Source of the DNA: Mobilitalea sibirica
GTDB taxonomy: Bacteria; Bacillota; Clostridia; Lachnospirales; Lachnospiraceae
NCBI RefSeq assembly: GCF_015999265.1
Contig: NZ_JAEAGR010000003.1
Location: 295,627 to 359,626, forward strand
Direction of reading: 5' to 3'
Length of the DNA stretch: 64,000 nucleotides
A program made the position numbers and the translations under genes. This document shows, piece by piece, positions 44,332 through 52,291 of the stretch. A model generated the notes under the pieces. It did not search any database. It was not told the DNA's origin and saw nothing but the letters and a program-made list of their open reading frames with translations. How positions within the stretch are numbered: the first letter of the stretch is position 1; each line of letters starts with the position of its first letter.

Positions 44332-44853
44332 ATGAATCAAATTAATATTAGTTTGGCACAACCTGAGGATCTGGATACAATATATGAAATCACAACAATC
44401 GTCGCAAAAGCTTTGGAGGATAATCTGTATTTTAGTCCTGATAGTAAAGAGATAACAAGCCTGCATATTATTGAAAGAGGGTTTACACTTCTTGCATCCT
44501 GTGAAGAAAAGGTAGTGGGATTTCTTGCGGTGCGAATACCTCAAAGTGATAATGATAATCTGGGATATGATATCAGTATGTCTAAAACGGAACTTCATAA
44601 GGTTGCACATATTGAGACGGTGGCGGTCCTACCTAATTACAGGGGGAAGGGACTTCATGTTAAGTTATTGAATGAAGCAGAGAAGCTAATAAGGGACCAA
44701 GGTCTACATTATAGTATGGCTACGGTATATCCCAATAATCGATATAGTCTAAATAATTTTTTGAATAGGGGATATAAAATTGTAAAAACGACGGAGAAAT
44801 ACGGTGGTTTACTGCGACATATTGTATATAAAGACTTATTTTGCGAAGTCTGA
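44332..44853 (+). CDS. GNAT family N-acetyltransferase
   Basis: 173 residues. GNAT motif A is VAHIETVAVLPNYRGKGLHV followed by KLLNEAEKLIRDQGL; then YSMATVYPNNRYSLNNFLNR gives the acceptor-side motif B. N-terminal ISLAQPEDLDTIYEITTIVA is typical. The SD is weak (AAGGATAAGG). It heads a probable three-gene unit with the methyltransferase and the MmcQ/YjbR-like gene. Substrate unknown. Confidence 0.85.
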   Translation: MNQINISLAQPEDLDTIYEITTIVAKALEDNLYFSPDSKEITSLHIIERGFTLLASCEEKVVGFLAVRIPQSDNDNLGYDISMSKTELHKVAHIETVAVLPNYRGKGLHVKLLNEAEKLIRDQGLHYSMATVYPNNRYSLNNFLNRGYKIVKTTEKYGGLLRHIVYKDLFCEV

Positions 44854-44889
44854 ACATAGGATTTGAGTAATGAAAGAGGAGGTGTTTGT

Positions 44890-45474
44890 ATGCCGGAGGA
44901 GCATCAAATAGCAGAGGAGAGACTTTATCGGATTGAAACACAGGAAGTATCCCTGGAGAAACTGGTTTTACCCGGAAGGATATTAGACATAGGAGGCGGA
45001 GGAGAAGGGATTATCGGCCAAATATTTAAAGACAGAGTAATTGCCATTGACCCAAATCCTATGGAGCTTGAGGAAGCCTCCGAAGGACCTTTAAAAGTCG
45101 TAATGGATGCCAAGGAACTGAAATTTTTAGAGGCTTCTTTTGATGCCATAACCTCATTCTTTACATTTATGTTTATTCCAAATTGTGATCATCAACAGGT
45201 ATTTGCTGAAGTATTCAGAGTCTTAAAACCCGGAGGAAAGTTCGTGGTTTGGGACATAACCATTCCACCCTATGATGGAGGACTCAAAGATATCTATGTT
45301 GTTCCGTTAAAACTCTGTCTTCCGCATAAGAACGTTGAAACAGGATATGGAACCCGTTGGATAGAGAAAGAACAAAGTACGGAATATTTCTGCAGGCTTG
45401 CCGAGGCAACCGGTTTTAATGTCGACGCAACCCAGATGAATGGGCAAGTGATGACACTTTGGTTTAGGAGATAA
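44890..45474 (+). CDS. Class I SAM-dependent methyltransferase
   Basis: 194 residues from the ATG at 44890 behind GAGGAGG. SAM-binding motif I is RILDIGGGGEGIIGQ, motif II VIAIDPNPMELEEA, motif III around VVMDAKELKFLEASFDAITS, and post-motif FRVLKPGGKFVVWDI. The pattern is that of small-molecule UbiE-like methyltransferases. Substrate not evident. Tightly placed between a GNAT gene (36 bases) and an MmcQ-like gene (2 bases). Confidence 0.88.
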   Translation: MPEEHQIAEERLYRIETQEVSLEKLVLPGRILDIGGGGEGIIGQIFKDRVIAIDPNPMELEEASEGPLKVVMDAKELKFLEASFDAITSFFTFMFIPNCDHQQVFAEVFRVLKPGGKFVVWDITIPPYDGGLKDIYVVPLKLCLPHKNVETGYGTRWIEKEQSTEYFCRLAEATGFNVDATQMNGQVMTLWFRR

Positions 45475-45476
45475 AT

Positions 45477-45833
45477 ATGCAGACGAGGAAAAGCGTAGTA
45501 GAGTATTGTTTGACATTTCCTAAGGTTTATGAGGATTATCCATTTCATGATGATAATTGGACAGTTATGAGATGCCTTGGTAATAAGAAGGCCTTTGCCT
45601 TTATTTACGAAAGGCAGGATAGAATTTGGATTAATATTAAGTGCAATCCGGCTTGGATTGATTTTTGGAGAACTGCTTATGAATCGATTATACCTGCCTA
45701 TCATATGAATAAGCGTTACTGGAATACAATTATTCTTGATGGCTCTGTATTAGAGACTGATATAAAAAGGATGATTTCGGAAAGTTATGATATCGTAAAA
45801 CCTAAAAGTAAAGTAAAAAGAAAAGTGCTATAA
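45477..45833 (+). CDS. MmcQ/YjbR family protein
   Basis: 118 residues. The SD AGGAG overlaps the stop of the methyltransferase. The family pattern is seen in VVEYCLTFPKVYEDYPFHDD, FAFIYERQDRIWINIKCNPA, AYHMNKRYWNTIILDGSV and ISESYDIV. These small proteins have a CyaY-like fold and are proposed to bind DNA; function is unproven. Confidence 0.85.
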   Translation: MQTRKSVVEYCLTFPKVYEDYPFHDDNWTVMRCLGNKKAFAFIYERQDRIWINIKCNPAWIDFWRTAYESIIPAYHMNKRYWNTIILDGSVLETDIKRMISESYDIVKPKSKVKRKVL

Positions 45834-45858
45834 TCTAATATAGGTTCGCACTTTTCTT
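45818..45858. terminator. Bidirectional terminator
   Basis: AAGAAAAGTGC (45818-45828) / GCACTTTTCTT (45848-45858), lying between convergent genes and giving A/T tails in both directions. It overlaps the 3' end of the MmcQ-like gene. Confidence 0.7.
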
Positions 45859-45881
45859 ATGCTTTATAGTAATCGAAATTG

Positions 45882-46427
45882 TTATAAATCAATATTTCTG
45901 CTGTATAGTCTGTAATAGCCTTGCGGAAAGCCACAAACCGGACAGATTATCGGAGCACATTCACCGGACATAATATTACCACACTGCATACAGATCCATA
46001 GAGTAGCTCTATCCTTGCAAAATACATCACCCCGTATAACTTCTTCATATAATTCACGAAATCTTAACCCGTGATTTAAGTCAATATTAGCAACACCGTT
46101 AAAAAGAGCCGCTATTTCATTATAACCTTCTTCTCTGGCAACACGGGCAAATTCCCGATACATCTCATTACCTGCCAAAGTTTCTGCTTGAGCAGATTCC
46201 TCAAGAGCTTCAGCTGTAGTGGGTAATACACCATCATTCATCACTCTTAACCAGGTACGAGCATGCTGTCTGTCATTTCTTGCAGTAGTTTCAAATACAT
46301 TTCCTATCTCTATATATCCCTCATTTCGGGAAATTTCTCCGAATATTTCATACCTTGCACTTGCCATAAGTTCATCTTCATATGCCGTCATCAGATTACT
46401 ATAGGTTCTGCTTTGCTGAAAGTCCAT
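45882..46427 (-). CDS. Rubrerythrin
   Basis: 181 residues from the ATG at 46427 (AGGAGGAACT before it); the frame extends 8 codons further but the SD decides. N-terminal ferritin-like diiron domain: LMTAYEDELMASARYEIFGE with the first Glu, ExxRNDRQHART, EMYREFARVAREEGYNEIAA and DLNHGLRFRELYE. C-terminal rubredoxin-like domain: WICMQCGN and CAPIICPVCGFPQGYY with four Cys. It reduces peroxide in anaerobes with NAD(P)H-linked electron donors, so it is part of oxidative-stress defence. Confidence 0.93.
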   Translation of the reverse strand: MDFQQSRTYSNLMTAYEDELMASARYEIFGEISRNEGYIEIGNVFETTARNDRQHARTWLRVMNDGVLPTTAEALEESAQAETLAGNEMYREFARVAREEGYNEIAALFNGVANIDLNHGLRFRELYEEVIRGDVFCKDRATLWICMQCGNIMSGECAPIICPVCGFPQGYYRLYSRNIDL

Positions 46428-46711
46428 AGTTCCTCCTAAAGGATAATCCAAACTATGTTATATCTTATGTGAGAATATAATTATTTATGTTGTATTAATT
46501 TATGATTTGTTTATGGCAGCCTAGTATTAATTTCATAGAAATTTTAGCATAAAATACGTCCATTATCATGTTTTTGATTCTACTACAGTAATTGATAGGT
46601 GACAGTATGTCTTTGTAAATTATAATTCTATTCATTGAATTACTTTAATAGGCATATCATTCCTAGCTGTCAACGAAGTATTCTGATACTCGAAAGATTT
46701 TTGTCTTTTAG

Positions 46712-47317
46712 TTAAAAGCTTTTCGCTTTTACTTCCGCTTCTTTTATTGCGTTAGTTATAATAGTCTCGACATCATTGCCGATTACATCCAGTGCGTCAG
46801 CAGTGATGGTGGTAAAATCCTGAATTCCTAAAAATCCAAAGACGGTACGTAGATACCGATCACCCATTTCATAAGCTGCTCCGGGGCCATCGGAGTAAGA
46901 CCCACCCCGGGATGTGATGTGAATTGCTTTCTTGCCTTGGCATAAGCCGACCGGTCCTTGCTCTGTATACTTAAAGGTGATACCGGTTACACAGATATAA
47001 TCAATATAAGCTTTTAGTATGGCAGGAATGCTTAGATTCCACATAGGTTCTGCTATAATATATTTATCAGCCTGTGCAAATTGATAAGCATATTTCAGGA
47101 TTGGATGAGAATTGCTTTCCTCGGTTTTTGGTCCGAAAACCGTATCAATATCTTCACTGGTTAACATCCGAATTCCTTCTTTATATAAATCAAGAGTAAT
47201 AATTTCATCTTCCGCATGAATTTCCTTATAGCTTTTTATAAAACTGTCAGAGATACGAAATGTCCGTGATGCTCCTTCCGGCTTCGGATTTGCTTTTAAA
47301 TACAGTATTTTACTCAT
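46712..47317 (-). CDS. azoR: FMN-dependent NADH-azoreductase
   Basis: 201 residues. GGAGG sits 7 nt before the second of two tandem ATGs (47317); the first (47320) is possible. Flavodoxin-like fold: ILYLKANPKPEGASRTFRIS for FMN phosphate binding, AEPMWNLSIPAILKAYIDYI (the PMWN motif), TFKYTEQGPVGLCQGKKAIH, ITSRGGSYSDGPGAAYEMGD and FGFLGIQDFTTITADALDVI. These are AzoR signatures. The family reduces quinones and azo compounds; physiologically it may be a quinone or thiol-stress reductase. Confidence 0.92.
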   Translation of the reverse strand: MSKILYLKANPKPEGASRTFRISDSFIKSYKEIHAEDEIITLDLYKEGIRMLTSEDIDTVFGPKTEESNSHPILKYAYQFAQADKYIIAEPMWNLSIPAILKAYIDYICVTGITFKYTEQGPVGLCQGKKAIHITSRGGSYSDGPGAAYEMGDRYLRTVFGFLGIQDFTTITADALDVIGNDVETIITNAIKEAEVKAKSF

Positions 47318-47609
47318 CATAATACCTCCATTATTTTATTAGTATAGTATTGCTTAATGAGCTTAAAAATTATTTGAGGAAAATCTTATAAACTAATGGT
47401 TTCTATAAGATATATATTATATTCTTGAACACAATGGGAAAATACACTATTATTTTCAATAAAAAGTCATGTAAATATGACATATAGCTGTCAGATTATA
47501 GATTCTATAATCAAGTTTACAAATATTATGAACGGTATAAGTCGATCCTAAATGAATGGAAATTAAGAAAGATAATAGAAGCAAATATTTTTTTGAAAGA
47601 GGTGTGATC

Positions 47610-48437
47610 ATGATTGAATTAGTAGAATCAACAATTTTAGCGGAGCAATTAAAACAGACTATAGTGGGGAAAAAGATAAAAGATGTTATCGTGGGACAGT
47701 CTCCTCATAAATTTGCCTTCTTTACCGATGACCCCGAAAAATATCCATCTTTACTTATAGGGAAAGAGATCAGTGAGACAAATTCCCATGGAAGCTTTGT
47801 TGAAATAGTAATAGAGGATAGAGTACTTCTGTTAAATGACGGTATCTCTCTTAAGTATCATGATAAAAATGAAAAACGAGCTGTTAAGCATCAGCTGCTG
47901 ATTGAATTTGAAGACTTGTCATCAATCAGTGCCTCGGTTCAGATGTATGGCGGAATTTTATGCTATCCGAAAGGTGAGATTGATAATTCCTATTATCTTG
48001 TTGCGAAGGAAAAACCCTCGCTCCTTTCAGATGAATTCAACAGAGCATATTTTACAAGTATCCTTAGTATGCCGGGGATGGAAAAGTTAAGTGCAAAGGC
48101 CTTCTTAGCAACGGAGCAGCGCATCCCGGGCATTGGTAATGGTGTGTTACAAGATATTTTATATTATGCTAAAATACATCCAAAGACTAAGATAAAAGCC
48201 TTCTCTGAGGAAGATAAGGACAGGCTGTTTTCTTCAATTAAAACTACCCTAAAAGATATGATAAAAGCAGGTGGCAGAGACACGGAGAAAGATTTGTTTC
48301 AACAGATCGGTGGTTATCAGACCAAGATGAGTAAAAACACTCTGGGAAAGGAATGCCCGGTATGTAAAACAATAATTCAAAAGGAAGCATATTTAGGAGG
48401 TAGCATCTATTATTGTGGTGGATGTCAGAGAGTTTAA
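47610..48437 (+). CDS. Fpg/Nei-like DNA glycosylase homologue lacking the N-terminal proline
   Basis: 275 residues from the ATG at 47610 (AGAGGTG before it). The family fold is visible: H2TH region AKAFLATEQRIPGIGNGVLQ, DILYYAKIHPKTKI, GGRDTEKDLFQQIGGYQTKM, and the zinc finger CPVCKTII..YYCGGCQ. Canonical Fpg/Nei begin PELPE after Met removal, where the Pro is the Schiff-base nucleophile; here the start is MIELVES, so Pro is Ile. A Clostridia-type subfamily with MIEL starts is, as far as I recall, known. It may use another nucleophile, only bind lesions, or have another role. Confidence 0.85.
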   Translation: MIELVESTILAEQLKQTIVGKKIKDVIVGQSPHKFAFFTDDPEKYPSLLIGKEISETNSHGSFVEIVIEDRVLLLNDGISLKYHDKNEKRAVKHQLLIEFEDLSSISASVQMYGGILCYPKGEIDNSYYLVAKEKPSLLSDEFNRAYFTSILSMPGMEKLSAKAFLATEQRIPGIGNGVLQDILYYAKIHPKTKIKAFSEEDKDRLFSSIKTTLKDMIKAGGRDTEKDLFQQIGGYQTKMSKNTLGKECPVCKTIIQKEAYLGGSIYYCGGCQRV

Positions 48438-48539
48438 TTATCATGATTAGTGTGTCAAAAAACCTTTTATCAAACTTGGATTCGTCAATTTGCACATACT
48501 CTTTCTTTATGCAGAGGGATGCAAACATAATTTAGTGAG

Positions 48540-48712
48540 CAACTGTTATGAAGTCGTTGGTACTTAGACTGCGTGTTTTCGGTCTTATGTGCCACTACGT
48601 ACTTCATTCAAGCGAGAGCGTGTTGCGAAATAACAGGCTGATTATGCATATGGAAAAACGAATTATAATAGATGTATAGTATTTCGAAACCATATGCATA
48701 GTAAGCCTGTTT
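48540..48712. repeat. Two large adjacent hairpins between convergent genes
   Basis: First: ATGAAGT...CGTTGG near 48549 can pair with CCACTACGTACTTCAT ending near 48606, with an inner AGACTG/CGGTCT stem. Second: 22-base arms 48632-48653 and 48690-48711 (AACAGGCTGATTATGCATAT plus GG) with two mismatches and a 36-nt loop. Likely a bidirectional terminator, but the size suggests a repeat element. Confidence 0.6.
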
Positions 48713-48722
48713 CTCAGTGTTC

Positions 48723-49580
48723 TCAGGCCTCAATTCTCTCATGTAAAGGGTCACAATCAGGTCTCTTAATCAATCCTGCGCTTTGAGATAATTTCCATAG
48801 ATAATAACATTCTTCCCGTGCCATATGATCAGCCATCAAGGGGAATATGGTTCCTAAGATTCGTCCATCCATTCTTTGGTCACGGATGTCCTCCAAAAAC
48901 TCCTTAAATAGTAATACGGCTTCCCCTACCTGCTCATTAAATCGGCTTAAAGACGGAAATTGATCCATCTGCGTTCGTAGATATCCGTTCATTATTATGG
49001 CTTTTAAGTTAAGATCAGAAAATTTTGCTTCAAAGCAATTACTTTTATCAATCATATCCTTTTCAATCAAGTCCAAATTGGAGGTTACACTGGCTGCATG
49101 ACCTATGGCATCTACTAACCATAACCTATGGTAATGTAAAGGATGAAATCTCGCATGCTGTCCATCAACAAGGGTATTTACAATTAACAGATACTCTTCA
49201 AGCTCATTTAGCATATCGTTAATGAAGGTTGGGGGTAGATGGAGCTTGACATCTGAATTTAATAAAAGTGAAAGCAATAATAACTTGAATTCTCTGAATT
49301 GAAACGTAAGGGGATAAACCTGTCTGTTTAGTAAATCAAGTTCTGTTGATGAAAGCTGTTTACGGGCTTGCTCCAAAAGGTGATCATAATTAATAATGAA
49401 ATCTTGAGCCCGCTGTAAATATTCAACTTCATTTGGTGCCAACGAAAAGAAGATAAACCTCGCATGATCACCCATTATCTGTAGCCAGAAACGATGTTCA
49501 AATAGAAGTGATTCTGTAATATCATAATTCTCCAAATAAAATACCTCCTGGGTATCCTTACTCATAAAATATATATGCAT
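48723..49580 (-). CDS. DUF2935 family protein
   Basis: 285 residues, all-helical. Family features include SLLFEHRFWLQIMGDHARFI, where H-x-x-F-W and H are likely metal ligands. Also present are LLNRQVYPLTFQFREFKLLL, GQHARFHPLHYHRLWLVDAI, GHAASV and the C-terminal PLMADHMAREECYYLWKLSQ. Two hemerythrin-like four-helix bundles with conserved His/Glu are expected. Function unknown; often linked to sporulating Firmicutes. The start is uncertain because no good SD precedes 49580; an ATG at 49565 is an alternative. Confidence 0.85.
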   Translation of the reverse strand: MHIYFMSKDTQEVFYLENYDITESLLFEHRFWLQIMGDHARFIFFSLAPNEVEYLQRAQDFIINYDHLLEQARKQLSSTELDLLNRQVYPLTFQFREFKLLLLSLLLNSDVKLHLPPTFINDMLNELEEYLLIVNTLVDGQHARFHPLHYHRLWLVDAIGHAASVTSNLDLIEKDMIDKSNCFEAKFSDLNLKAIIMNGYLRTQMDQFPSLSRFNEQVGEAVLLFKEFLEDIRDQRMDGRILGTIFPLMADHMAREECYYLWKLSQSAGLIKRPDCDPLHERIEA

Positions 49581-49826
49581 AAGTAGAAGTAAATAGTTGA
49601 GAAATTTGAATTATAACTTTATTGACTTTAGATAGACGTCAATATATACTAAATTTCATGTTATCAAATATTGACTGAACGTTGACAGATAAAAGATGAT
49701 AAAGAATAAGAGGATTCGATGATTCACGTAGATAGTGTGGAACACGGATGGAAAGTTAAGATAATTCCATAAGATAAATTAGTACGACGTTCAAAATCGT
49801 GAGCTATAGTAGATAGGAGAATTATA

Positions 49827-50585
49827 ATGGAAATTACTTTAGAGATGTTTCTGATTGTTTGCCCTTTGGTATTTCTGGCAGGTTTGGTTGATTCAATTGC
49901 AGGAGGGGGAGGGTTAATATCCCTGCCTGCTTATTTATTCGCAGGAGTACCGCTACATTTTTCCATAGGAACGAATAAATTATCCTCTGCTATAGGGACT
50001 ACCATATCGACTTATCGGTATTGCAAGAATAAATTTGTTGACTGGAAAGTAGCGATACCTTCTGTAGTCCTTGCGTTAATTGGATCTACTATTGGTGCCA
50101 ATCTGGCTCTAATGGTGGATGAAAAGGTTATGAAATACATACTGATAGTAATCCTTCCTATTATTGCTGTTTATGTTATGAGGGGCAAATCCATGAAGAA
50201 GGATACCGGTGGGAATCTACTTTCTAGAAATAAAGTATATTTGATAGCCTGTCTTGCCTCATTTTTTGTAGGAGCTTATGATGGCTTTTACGGTCCTGGG
50301 ACAGGTTCGTTTTTAATCTTAATCTTCACCGGCCTAGCCAGAATGAATATTAAAGTTGCTTCGGGTAATACAAAATTAGTGAATTTGGCTTCGAACATAG
50401 CTGCATTAGCAACTTTCTTAATAAATGGAAAGATATTATTCAGTCTTGGAATAACGGCAGCTGTTTTTAGTGTTGCCGGCCATTATGTTGGATCCGGTCT
50501 TGTTATGAAAAACGGTCATAAAGTAGTCAAACCCATTATTTTATTGGTTCTGGCTATTTTATTTATTAAGGTTATATCTGAATAA
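49827..50585 (+). CDS. TauE/SafE family membrane exporter
   Basis: 252 residues, seven or eight hydrophobic helices. The duplicated family motifs are visible: FLAGLVDSIAGGGGLISLPA with HFSIGTNKLSSAIGTTISTY in the first half, and FFVGAYDGFYGPGTGSFLIL with VASGNTKLVNLASNIAAL in the second. Members export sulfite, sulfoacetate or related organic anions. No sulfur genes adjoin it, so substrate is open. Confidence 0.9.
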   Translation: MEITLEMFLIVCPLVFLAGLVDSIAGGGGLISLPAYLFAGVPLHFSIGTNKLSSAIGTTISTYRYCKNKFVDWKVAIPSVVLALIGSTIGANLALMVDEKVMKYILIVILPIIAVYVMRGKSMKKDTGGNLLSRNKVYLIACLASFFVGAYDGFYGPGTGSFLILIFTGLARMNIKVASGNTKLVNLASNIAALATFLINGKILFSLGITAAVFSVAGHYVGSGLVMKNGHKVVKPIILLVLAILFIKVISE

Positions 50586-50695
50586 TTCTTGCATTCCAGA
50601 GTTGTAATATAATCGACTGCCCATGGAATATATTGTATAAACAGTATGATAATGAGGTATCTGAGAATATTTACAGACCTTAAGGAAAGTCGGTT

Positions 50696-51652
50696 ATGAT
50701 GATATATAAAAAAATAATTATAAATTTTGTTGTCATCACATTAGCTTTTATTCTTTTTGTTGTATGGCATCAATTTAATTTTATTAAGTCAAAACAAACA
50801 TCAATGTCTTTAATTCCTTTTTATACAGTCTATTTGGTAACGGTAGATCAGGGATTTCGATATTGGGGTATTTTAAACCAAGGAGCAGCTGACATGGCAG
50901 AATTAATCGGCATAAATTATATATGGGAGGCTCCGGAAGTGAGAAGTACGGAGAGACAGATAGAAATTATTAATGAGGCTGTGTTAGATGGGGCGAATGC
51001 ATTGTTAATTGCTGCGGATGATCCTAAGGAAATATCGGGACCGGTGGAAGATGCCAAAGCAAGAGGTGTTAAAGTAATTTATGTTGATACACCGGCATAT
51101 GAAGAAGCAATAACTACTTTAGCAACCGACAATTATGAAGCCGGAGTTATTGCGGCCCAGACCATGCTAAGGAATCTGGATGAAGCAGGTGTTGAAAGCG
51201 GATCCATCGGAATTGTTAATTTGGCCGACAAAGAAAATACCAGACTAAGGGAAGTGGGATTTCGTGAAATGATGGAATTAGACGAAAGGTTTAATCTTAT
51301 TGAAACCATATATACAGCACTGGATAGACCGGAGGTTACGCAGGAAGCAGCAGAACAAATCATTGCCCAAAATCCGGATTTGGTAGGTTTATTCGGAACA
51401 AGCGAAGGTACCAGTCTTGGTGTAGGCTATGCGAATAGAGCAAATGACAAACGCTATGTTACCATTGGTTTTGATTTAACGGATGTTTCATTGCCGTTAC
51501 TTGAGGATGGGAGCTTTGATGCCCTTATTGATCAAAACCCATATACTATGGGTTATCTTGGTATGGCGGAAGCTGTAGCAGCAATATTAGGGAAAGAAAC
51601 CGGTCCTGAGTTTATTAATACAGGAGTCACGGTAGTGGAAAGTTATCCATAA
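50696..51652 (+). CDS. Orphan membrane-anchored periplasmic-binding (sugar-binding) protein
   Basis: 318 residues. An N-terminal helix (IIINFVVITLAFILFVVWHQ) without a lipobox Cys anchors a type I periplasmic-binding domain. The fold shows WGILNQGAADMAELIGINYI, IEIINEAVLDGANALLIAAD, ARGVKVIYVDTPAYEEAI, TDNYEAGVIAAQTM, FGTSEGTSLGVGYA and LIDQNPYTMGYLGMAEAVAA, like ribose/galactose-binding proteins. No ABC permease, ATPase or kinase lies next to it, so it may supply a signal to a sensor elsewhere. AAGGAAAG precedes the ATG. Confidence 0.85.
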   Translation: MMIYKKIIINFVVITLAFILFVVWHQFNFIKSKQTSMSLIPFYTVYLVTVDQGFRYWGILNQGAADMAELIGINYIWEAPEVRSTERQIEIINEAVLDGANALLIAADDPKEISGPVEDAKARGVKVIYVDTPAYEEAITTLATDNYEAGVIAAQTMLRNLDEAGVESGSIGIVNLADKENTRLREVGFREMMELDERFNLIETIYTALDRPEVTQEAAEQIIAQNPDLVGLFGTSEGTSLGVGYANRANDKRYVTIGFDLTDVSLPLLEDGSFDALIDQNPYTMGYLGMAEAVAAILGKETGPEFINTGVTVVESYP

Positions 51653-51692
51653 CGGTATCTGAATTGATATCATTGATTGGATACCGTTTAAA
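51651..51692 (+). terminator. Terminator after the sugar-binding protein gene
   Basis: AACGGTATC (51651-51659) / GATACCGTT (51680-51688), 20-nt loop, then TAAAATT. The left arm overlaps the stop codon. Confidence 0.65.
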
Positions 51693-51699
51693 ATTGAGC

Positions 51700-51728
51700 T
51701 TGCAATATGGGAAAATATAGATTATAAT
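51700..51728 (+). promoter_or_regulatory. Sigma-A promoter of the rsgA-like leader
   Basis: TTGCAA (51700-51705), 17-bp spacer, TATAAT (51723-51728). Transcription would start near 51735, giving a leader of about 500 nt before the rsgA-like ATG at 52242. Confidence 0.75.
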
Positions 51729-51794
51729 AACAACGATATTACATTATATTTCCATCGCATTCATCAATTGAATGCATTGAAAGGAGCTGTTTTA

Positions 51795-51827
51795 ATGAGT
51801 GCATATTTAATGGTGATTTCAGCTTAA
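51795..51827 (+). CDS. Ten-codon leader peptide MSAYLMVISA
   Basis: AAGGAG at 51781-51786 sits 8 nt before the ATG. The ORF is bracketed by a perfect 9-bp inverted repeat, CTGTTTTAA (51787-51795) and TTAAAACAG (51824-51832), which spans exactly from start to stop codon. A terminator hairpin follows 36 bases later. Such short uORFs with downstream terminators are typical of ribosome-sensing attenuators, for example those controlling antibiotic-resistance genes. No stalling data exist, so the role is inferred. Confidence 0.55.
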   Translation: MSAYLMVISA

Positions 51828-51862
51828 AACAGAATATGGGGCAGAGCTAAGACTTAGTTAAT

Positions 51863-51883
51863 GAGGTTTATTGACCTCTTTTT
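51863..51883 (+). terminator. Attenuator terminator T1 in the rsgA leader
   Basis: GAGGT (51863-51867) / ACCTC (51874-51878), followed by TTTTT. Located just after the leader peptide. Confidence 0.55.
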
Positions 51884-51926
51884 AGTGATGCCGTGTTTAG
51901 TAACCTTTCGTGAATACTATGATGGT

Positions 51927-51952
51927 AGCACACTTTAGGGTGTGTTTTTTTT
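51927..51952 (+). terminator. Attenuator terminator T2 in the rsgA leader
   Basis: CACAC (51929-51933) / GTGTG (51940-51944) with a TTTAGG loop and eight T. A third, weaker hairpin TACCGCAG/CTGCGGTA lies at 52040-52081 without a good T-run. Confidence 0.65.
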
Positions 51953-52159
51953 ATACAAAGGTATTCTTATGCCGCTTTAAATCAAATTCGTCTATAAAGT
52001 AGGCAAGAGAATCCTTTGTTTTATTAATCCCTAATAACGTACCGCAGGATCACAGTATCGTTTTGGCTGCTTTCTGCGGTATCTTTATGCCCTTTATTAA
52101 GCTTTTAAGCTGATTTTATTGATTTATTCGATTATTTGTATTGAAAGGAGAGATGAGTT

Positions 52160-52291
52160 ATGAGTGAAAATAACGTAGATAGAAATGTATTAAATGTAGT
52201 TATGATACAGAAATATATTCAAGGATTTATGGAGGAAAACAATGATAGATTTAAAGGATTATGGATTGATAAAGGATTATTATATCGATGA
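52160..52291 (+). CDS. 43-residue upstream ORF overlapping the rsgA-like start
   Basis: ATG at 52160 with AAAGGAGAG 7 nt upstream, a stronger site than many genes here. It encodes MSENNVDRNVLNVVMIQKYI and then QGFMEENNDRFKGLW, no known family. It overlaps the first 50 bases of the rsgA-like gene in another frame and contains the latter's SD (GGAGGAAAACA). Most likely a translational-coupling ORF that opens the rsgA start; it could also be a separate microprotein. Confidence 0.5.
   Translation: MSENNVDRNVLNVVMIQKYIQGFMEENNDRFKGLWIDKGLLYR

Noticed and set aside
44197..44610. 137-codon minus-strand frame opposite the GNAT gene
   Set aside because: Most of it mirrors a clear GNAT gene. The only part outside is a 19-codon stretch in a hairpin loop without an SD; noted under the intergenic region.
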